DNA of 64,000 nucleotides from Lichina pygmaea (lineage: Eukaryota; Ascomycota; Lichinomycetes; Lichinales; Lichinaceae): NCBI GenBank assembly GCA_963422465.1, contig OY730172.1, forward strand, positions 310,001-374,000, given 5' to 3'. Position numbers and translations under genes: made by a program. The notes under the pieces are model-generated. The model searched no databases. It saw nothing but the letters and a program-made list of their open reading frames with translations, and was not told the origin of the DNA. This document shows positions 58,057-64,000 of this stretch, in pieces; the stretch's first letter is position 1; the number at the start of each line of letters is the position of its first letter.

Positions 58057-61000
58057 TTACCCCCCTCCTTCACATGGCGAACTCCTGTGAGCCTCAGGCC
58101 GCTTGTGGGCGTAGTTCCGTGGCTGTGGTTTTCTTGGGTATTTCTCATGGAAGTTGTAGATGGCGTCTTTGGTGTTGTCAAGATGCTCAATAGGCTCTTT
58201 AGTGGCATCTTCAATTGGCCATCCAGACTATTTGACCAGGTACTTGAACTTCTGTCAAGACATTGCTGGCTTGGAGTCAAGGATTTCTTCAACCTGGAAC
58301 TCTTCATCTGTGTCTTGACCAATAACAGGGCCAGGGTGTTCATTTGATTGGCCAGGGATAGGATTAGCAGGTGTCAGACGTAGAAGGGAAACATGAAAGA
58401 CAGGGTAGATCTTGAGAGTGTGTGGAAGCTCCAGATGGCAGGCACAGCTTCCAATTGTCTTCAACACCTTGAATGGTCCAATCCACTTGTCATCAAGCTT
58501 TTTGCATGGGTGGCATGTCCTGATGTTCTTGGTATTCAGCCAAACAAGATCTCTAGTTTGATAGGACAGTGACAGGACTTGATGCAAATTGGTGGTGTGA
58601 GCTTGAGCTTCCTGGGATAGTCGGAGTTCAGCTTGCAACTGTTCCAGAATCTGTGTCATTTCTCCAGAGATTTCCATAGCATCTTGGTTGCAGGCTTCAC
58701 TCATGGATGTGATGCTGAGCTGTGGATGGAACCCTTTGTTGGCAAAGAACAGTGACATGCTAGAGGAATCAGACTGGGAGTTGTTCTGTGTGAACTCTGC
58801 CAGAGGAAGCCATTGGACCCAGTTATTTTGGAGATAGTTGACATAGGATCTCAGGTAGTGTTCAAGCTCCTGATTCTCTTGTTCTGTCTGACCATCTGTC
58901 TCTGGGTGGTGTCCTGAGGATAGTCGTAGCATGACGTCAAGATGGGCACAGAGTTCTTTCCAGAATGAGCTGACAAACTGACCTCCTCTGTCTGAGACAA
59001 TACTCCTGGGCAAGCCATAGGTACGGACAACAAACTGGATGAACATCCAGACAAGATGCGAGGTTGTCATCTCAGCACATGGCACAAAGTGGTGTTCTTT
59101 GGTGAGATAGTCAGTGATGACCCAGATGTGCTTGGCACCAGGGAAGCAGGCATCTCTTGACTTGGGCAAGTCAATAATGAAATCCATAGCCAGATCCTGC
59201 CAACGTTGCTGAGGCATGGGAAGAGACAGCAGCTCTCCTTGGTGATCACAGGCAGACTTTGCTCGAGAGCAGACATGACAATTCCTGATGTACTGCTGTA
59301 TGATGTTCACCATCTTTGGCCAATAGTACCAACAAGACAGGAGATTGTGGGTCTTGGCAATCCCAGTGTGGCCAGCCATTGCTTGGTCATGGGCTTCTTG
59401 GAACAGGTGTAGGCGTAGCTAATTGTTCTCAGGGATCCAGAGTCAGTTCTTGTAGAAGAGATGGTTATCTTCTAAGCTGCAGTCTGAGAGAGACACTTCT
59501 CAACTGTGCCTGACACTATCCCTTAGCATCTGTGATACTGTTGCCACTGGATCACCTTCAGCAAGGTTGTTATAGGCAGCTTGGATGACGTCTGAAAAAG
59601 GTGCAGCATCAGGTTCAGTGTCAACTGGTGCAGCTTCTGAACATCTCAGGATCTGGATGGGCTTGACTTGAACCTCTGAATGTGCAAGATTCTTGGGCTT
59701 GAGGACAACTTACTCCATGAAGTCTTGACAGGGATCACTGTCTGACAGGAAGTCTTGGGAACGTCGAGTGAGGGTGTCGGCCTTGCACTGACTGCCTGGA
59801 CAGTAGCTGATCTTGAAATTGAAGTGTGACAAGAACTTGCTCCAACAGGCTTGACAGTGGGAAAGGCACTTTGACGACATGAAGTACTCCAAGTTCTTGT
59901 GATCAGAGATCACTTTGACAGGTTCTGGAGATTCTTCAAGCTCTGCTCGCCATTCTTCAAAGGCACAGACAATTGCCAGCAACTCTTTGTCGTAGATCTT
60001 GTAGTTGCATTCTGCCGGCAGGTGGTGGCGTGACAAGAAGGCAACAGGGTGTAGAACTCCTTCATGATCTGGCTGTGACAGGACAGCACCAGAGACATAG
60101 TCAGAAGTGTCAGTCTCAACAACACACTCCTTCTCCGGATCAAAGTGCTGCAGGATGGGTGCAGTGCTGAACGCCTTCTTGATACTTTCAAACAAGCGCT
60201 GCTCTGGGGTTTCCCACTTGAAGGCAACATTCTTCTTGGTCAGAGCTGTGAGTGGGGATGCAAGCTTGGCAAAGTCTTTGATGAACCGGTGGTAGAAGTT
60301 TGCAAAGGCAATGAAGCTCTGCACTTCCTTGAGACTGGCAGGAGGCTTCCACTTCTTGATGGTGTTAGTCTTGGCTGGGTCCATACTCACAGATCTGGGT
60401 TGGCTGTCTTCAGTGGCAGACTGAATGATGAGGCCAAGGTACTTGACTTGATAGACTTCAAAGTCGCACTTGGAGATGTCAACTTGCAGGCTTGCATCTC
60501 GTAGTCGACTGAGAACAAGCTTGACGTGCTTCCAGTGTTCCTTGAGTGTCTGACTGTAGACAAGGATGTCATCCACATAGGCAGTGCCAAAGATGTCAAG
60601 GATGTCAGGTCCCAAAACATCATTGATGTAGTTCTGGAACGTGCTTGGAGTATTGGCAAGACCAAAGGGCATGACAAGGTATTTGTAGAGGTCTGAGTGT
60701 GTGCGGAACGCAGTCTTCTATTCTTCACCTTCCTTCATCCGGATACAGTTGAAGGCACCAACAATGTCAAGCTTGGTATACCACACAGCTTTGCAAAGCT
60801 GGTCCAACATCTCCCGGATCAGTGGCAGGGGGTAACAGTTCTTGATGGTGATGGTGTTGAGTGCTCTGTAGTCTACACAGAAACACAATCCACCTCCTGG
60901 CTTCTTGACAAAGAGGACTGGTGCAGCAGTAGGTGATGAAGATGCTTGAATGAAGCCCTTGTTTAGGTTCTCTGTCAGGTACTTCTTGAGAACTTCGAGT

Positions 61001-62837
61001 TCTTCTCTGCTCATGCTGTACAGAGGTCCAGAGGGTGCCTGGGTTCCTGGTTCCATCTTGATCTTGTGGTCAACTCCTGGGTGTAGAGGAGGAAGCTTGT
61101 CAGCGTCATCCTTGCTGAAGACATCCAGGAACTTGTGGTACTGAGCAGGGAGAAGTGTGGCAGGATCCACACACTTCTTTGGCTTCAACACCTGCTCAAT
61201 ATCTCTCAGAGAAACACTGAACACCTGGTGATCTGGCTTGGCAGCAAGGAGAGAAAATGCGGCAGCATTGATGGGGATTGGTGTGGCAGAAAGGGGCTTG
61301 GGATCCTGAGGCTTTCCAGCAGACATCTTGGCTTCAAGATCTAAAGAGATTGGATAGCTATTGTTTGACTTGAGGCATGTGGATCAGCAGTGATCTGACT
61401 TGAACATGATTGAGGTGTTTGTCCAATCAATGTGTGGCCTGTGCTTCTGGAGCCATGGCATCCCCAGAATCACATCATAGTGAAGACCAGAAGACACAAA
61501 GAGAGAGACTTCTTCCTGGTGCACGCCATGTGCTGTGGTCATGATTGTCTTGGCGAGATGTGTGGTTTGTGATGTCTTGCTATCGAACGATTGCAATGTG
61601 CGTGGGTAGGGGAGAGGTTCTTGGTGAAGAGATTGCGCAAAGGAAGCACCAATGCAGCCAAATGCTGAACAGCCAGAGTCAATAAGAGTATTGCACTTGA
61701 ATTTCCCATCTAGGATACAAGGAAGAAACAAGCACTTGCTGTCCAATTGCTGGTCTGGAGACAAATAGCCAATATGGAGATTCTTTTCATATCCTTGGGT
61801 GTGACGATGACCAAGGACTACTTGTTTTCTGACTCTGGAGTAGTCTCAACAGTGGCAGAATTGGTGGTGGTTGTGGTGGTGGCAACAACAGGCATGCTTT
61901 TCACTGGACAGAAGGTTGAGACGTGACCTTGGTTCCCACAGTAGAAGCAGAGGCCTTTGCTTCAGTGATGTTCTCACTCTTCTGGCGTCAGCTTAGAGCG
62001 GCTGAGATCCATGGTAGGACTTGGTGGCTGTGGTGTGAAGACTGGCTTGATGAACCCTGGACACAGAACTGAAGCTCCTGACTGTGGAACTGAGGCTTGG
62101 GTGGGAGGTGCTTGACGTGGACGGCGAGAGTTGGCAGAAGTGGCACGCAACTGGTTGTCCTGCAGCTGGCATTCCTCAACAAGCTTCTGATAGCTGATGT
62201 CCTTGAGGTTGATGCTGACAAGCTGCTTGGCAAGCTCTTCAGAGACAGTGCATCGAAGATAGCACTTCAAGGCCTTGTTGTTGAAGTCTGTGCGTGGAGC
62301 ATACTGATTGAACTCTGTGAAGAACTCAGCAAAGGAACAGTTGGCCTGACGCAAGGTGATGAGCTTCCTCTGAGCTAGGAACTCTGGGTCTGGGTCGGAG
62401 AAGGTGTTCCGGAGATCTTGGACGATGTTGTGCCAGTCAATGTACTGGCCAGCTGTGATCTTAGCTGAGATGTAGGACTGCGCAGTGCCAGTTGTGCGTG
62501 AAAAGACGTATGCAATCTGTGATGTTTCCGTGGGGTACCAGTCAGTGTTGAGCGTCATCTTGAGTGACAGTGACGTGATGAAGCTCTCAAGCTTCTCATG
62601 CGTGATTTCCGTGTTTCCGCCATCACCACTGAAGATCTCTGGGTCAGCAGTTTGTTCGGACTTGGACTTGGGAGTAGTGTTAGTAGCTTGAATTCGCATG
62701 AACTCTGCAAACATGTTGCGAAGAAACTTGTCATTTCCAGCAACTGGCATGGCTTGGTCTGGTTGTTGAGACATGACAAGGACATGAACATGGCTTGGTG
62801 AGGTGAAGTGTGTTATGGTTGGGTAGGTCTTTCGTAG

Positions 62838-63104
62838 TGTGACAAGGCAATGGCAGAGCAGAACTCAAGCCTAACTGATTCAGTAATCTTGACCTGACTT
62901 GGCTTGAGACTTGAGACTTGGATTGATGTACAAGGCGAAAGACAAGGAAGGAAAAGATAAAAGAAGAAGAGAAGAAGCTGGGGGAGTAGGAGAAGTTCTT
63001 ATAGGCAGGGGATACGGTGGAGCAAGCAGGCAACAGTGCAGATAGGACTTCCCGGCAAGGTGTGTGACTTGTGCCAGATATGCAACTGGGCCAGAACCGT
63101 GACA
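62838..63104 (-). repeat. 5' LTR of F
   Basis: A 267 bp LTR. The inner flank keeps the alpha primer-site candidate two bases from its edge. Confidence 0.93.
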
Positions 63105-63590
63105 ACTTGCAGATTCTATCAGTAAGGATAGGACTAGTCAGCTTTCTTTTCAGAGCAAATATTCCAGACTTCTAATTCTCTCTATGTTTCTGTGGTTTTG
63201 GAGAAGAGACTACTCAACATATCACTTTCTCTTGTAACAAGTTTCTTACTCAAAGACAGCAAGCCACTTTTCTTTCCTACAATTTCTCTACTTTACTTCA
63301 AAAGCCTAAAGTGCTTAAAGAATTTCTTCTCTGGTTTATGTCTTTGAAAAGACTAGACCAGTTTAACTTAGCACACCAACTCTTACCAGAAAATCTATCA
63401 TCTCTGTGATCTTATTTTCTCCAGACACTGCATATTCTCCGAGATAATTCCCTAGTCTTACCCAAGTCTCAATTTTTATTCCTTCAAAGGTTTTCTGGGA
63501 AAAAAGCATGTATCTAGAAGTTCTGCATAGCTCACCAGCCAAATCAGAGTAAGAATAGAATAAAAAATAAAAAAATAATTAACAGAAGAA
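63105..63590 (+). mobile_element. Tad-like LINE, 3' end (ORF2 carboxy end and 3' UTR)
   Basis: The plus-strand frame from about 63110 encodes ILSVRIGLVSFLFRANIP, a stop codon, and then CFCGFGEETTQHITFSC, the Cys-His motif that closes the ORF2 of many Tad-type LINEs, followed by a helical end to about 63400. An A-rich tail (AATAAAAAATAAAAAAAT-like) ends near 63590. The 5' part, including RT and endonuclease, is cut off by F at 63104. Confidence 0.65.
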
Positions 63591-64000
63591 TACAGAGGTC
63601 AGCTATTACTCCAGTGTTCTGGAATAAAGATCTAGTCTCTCTGGAGATAAGAGTGCAGAATCAAAAAACTCTTCCCAGTACCACTACGTTCAAGGACCAT
63701 CACTTCTGATAATCACCGCACTTTGTCAGAAGTTCTGGAAACCAAGCGAGTATCTGTTGGGAACCACCAAAACCTTAATGTGAAAACCCATCACTTTGGG
63801 TAACCCAGCCGGTTTGTCAAAAGTTGTGATCTCTGAATCTTCGATCTTCAACTTCAACAACCAACAGACTATCTATAACAAGGCAGAGAGTGGCCAGTGG
63901 GATTCTGAAAGACTGGGGACAGGCCCCAATTACCTAGGAACACTCAGTCTTGGGGTGTGGTCCCAGGATTGAGCAAGTACTCCCAGTCAGACAGAGATAA
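63591..64000. other. Right-edge sequence, possibly the start of another LINE
   Basis: No gene seen. The last 120 bases (CAGTCTTGGGG, then GTCCCAGGATT) resemble the 5' region of the LINE at 6530-6700 on the other strand, so a second LINE may begin here. Confidence 0.3.

Larger units (their letters stand above)
57790..63104 (-). mobile_element. Alpha-family Ty3/gypsy chromovirus copy F, both LTRs present
   Basis: A 5315 bp element on the minus strand: gag (61974-62774), CCHC knuckle (about 61911-61955), protease (61384-61764), RT (about 60400-61326), RNase H (about 59710-60400) and integrase with chromodomain (about 58060-59379). The LTRs (57790-58056 and 62838-63104) differ at about 12 of 267 positions, 11 of them transitions. 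The flanks do not match: ACTGC on the left in a gamma LTR, AACTT on the right in a LINE. So there is no target duplication, and a rearrangement is likely. It has several breaks, fewer than A. Confidence 0.94.

Overview
The window looks like a filamentous ascomycete (Pezizomycotina) chromosome. The host genes have short spliceosomal introns (54-174 bp) with fungal-type splice sites. The repeats are chromodomain Ty3/gypsy elements, a Ty1/copia element and Tad-like LINEs, and older copies differ mostly by transitions, as expected of RIP-like decay. I cannot name the genus.

Layout. About 52 of 64 kb is nested retroelement. Family labels are mine. Alpha has copies A (1-4904), B (4905-5429), E (51422-56731) and F (57790-63104), with 267-277 bp LTRs. 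Beta has C1 (9467-15887) and C2 (39744-46045), with 390-466 bp LTRs. Gamma has D1 (32607-39149), D3 (46285-57789, split by E) and a solo LTR (16964-17478). Delta has G1 (6755-9466 plus 15888-15916), G2 (16614-20071) and H (29020-31012). One copia element, I (31013-46284), is split by D1, C2 and D3. LINE pieces lie at 5430-6754 and 63105-63590, with weaker traces at 15917-16010, 28420-29019 and the right edge. Target-site duplications seen: GTGAG (C1), AGTAG (G2), CTTGT (solo LTR), CCTGA (D1), CTCTA (C2), TTAGG (E).

Host island, 20.3-28.2 kb. It holds three genes: a 1010-aa protein with two cyclic-nucleotide-binding domains, an F-box and leucine-rich repeats (minus strand); a 344-aa mitochondrial-type Bax-inhibitor-1 family membrane protein (plus strand, one intron); and a 209-aa peptide methionine sulfoxide reductase A (minus strand, four exons). 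The first two are divergent and share a 1.6 kb intergenic region. The last two converge. Their presumed roles (cyclic-nucleotide-linked ubiquitin ligase adaptor, mitochondrial membrane homeostasis, oxidative repair) do not form an obvious pathway.

Most interesting signals. (1) Beta and gamma carry, between the pol stop and the 3' LTR, an ORF on the opposite strand that encodes a tandem C-x2-C-x6-C protein; in beta a coiled coil follows and the 190-codon frame is open in both copies. (2) The same two families carry repeated W-x2-C-x4-C-x2-H motifs between the gag zinc knuckle and the protease. (3) Alpha, beta and gamma all show, exactly 2 nt inside the 5' LTR, an 8-9 nt sequence complementary to LTR sequence downstream of the TATA box, the signature of Tf1-type self-priming. 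(4) The copia element has a half-tRNA(iMet) primer site and only gag-protease plus a Thr/Asp repeat tail. (5) Delta G2 (gag only) and H (integrase) share a hairpin next to the 3' LTR.

All LTR elements look broken. They are described as fossils.
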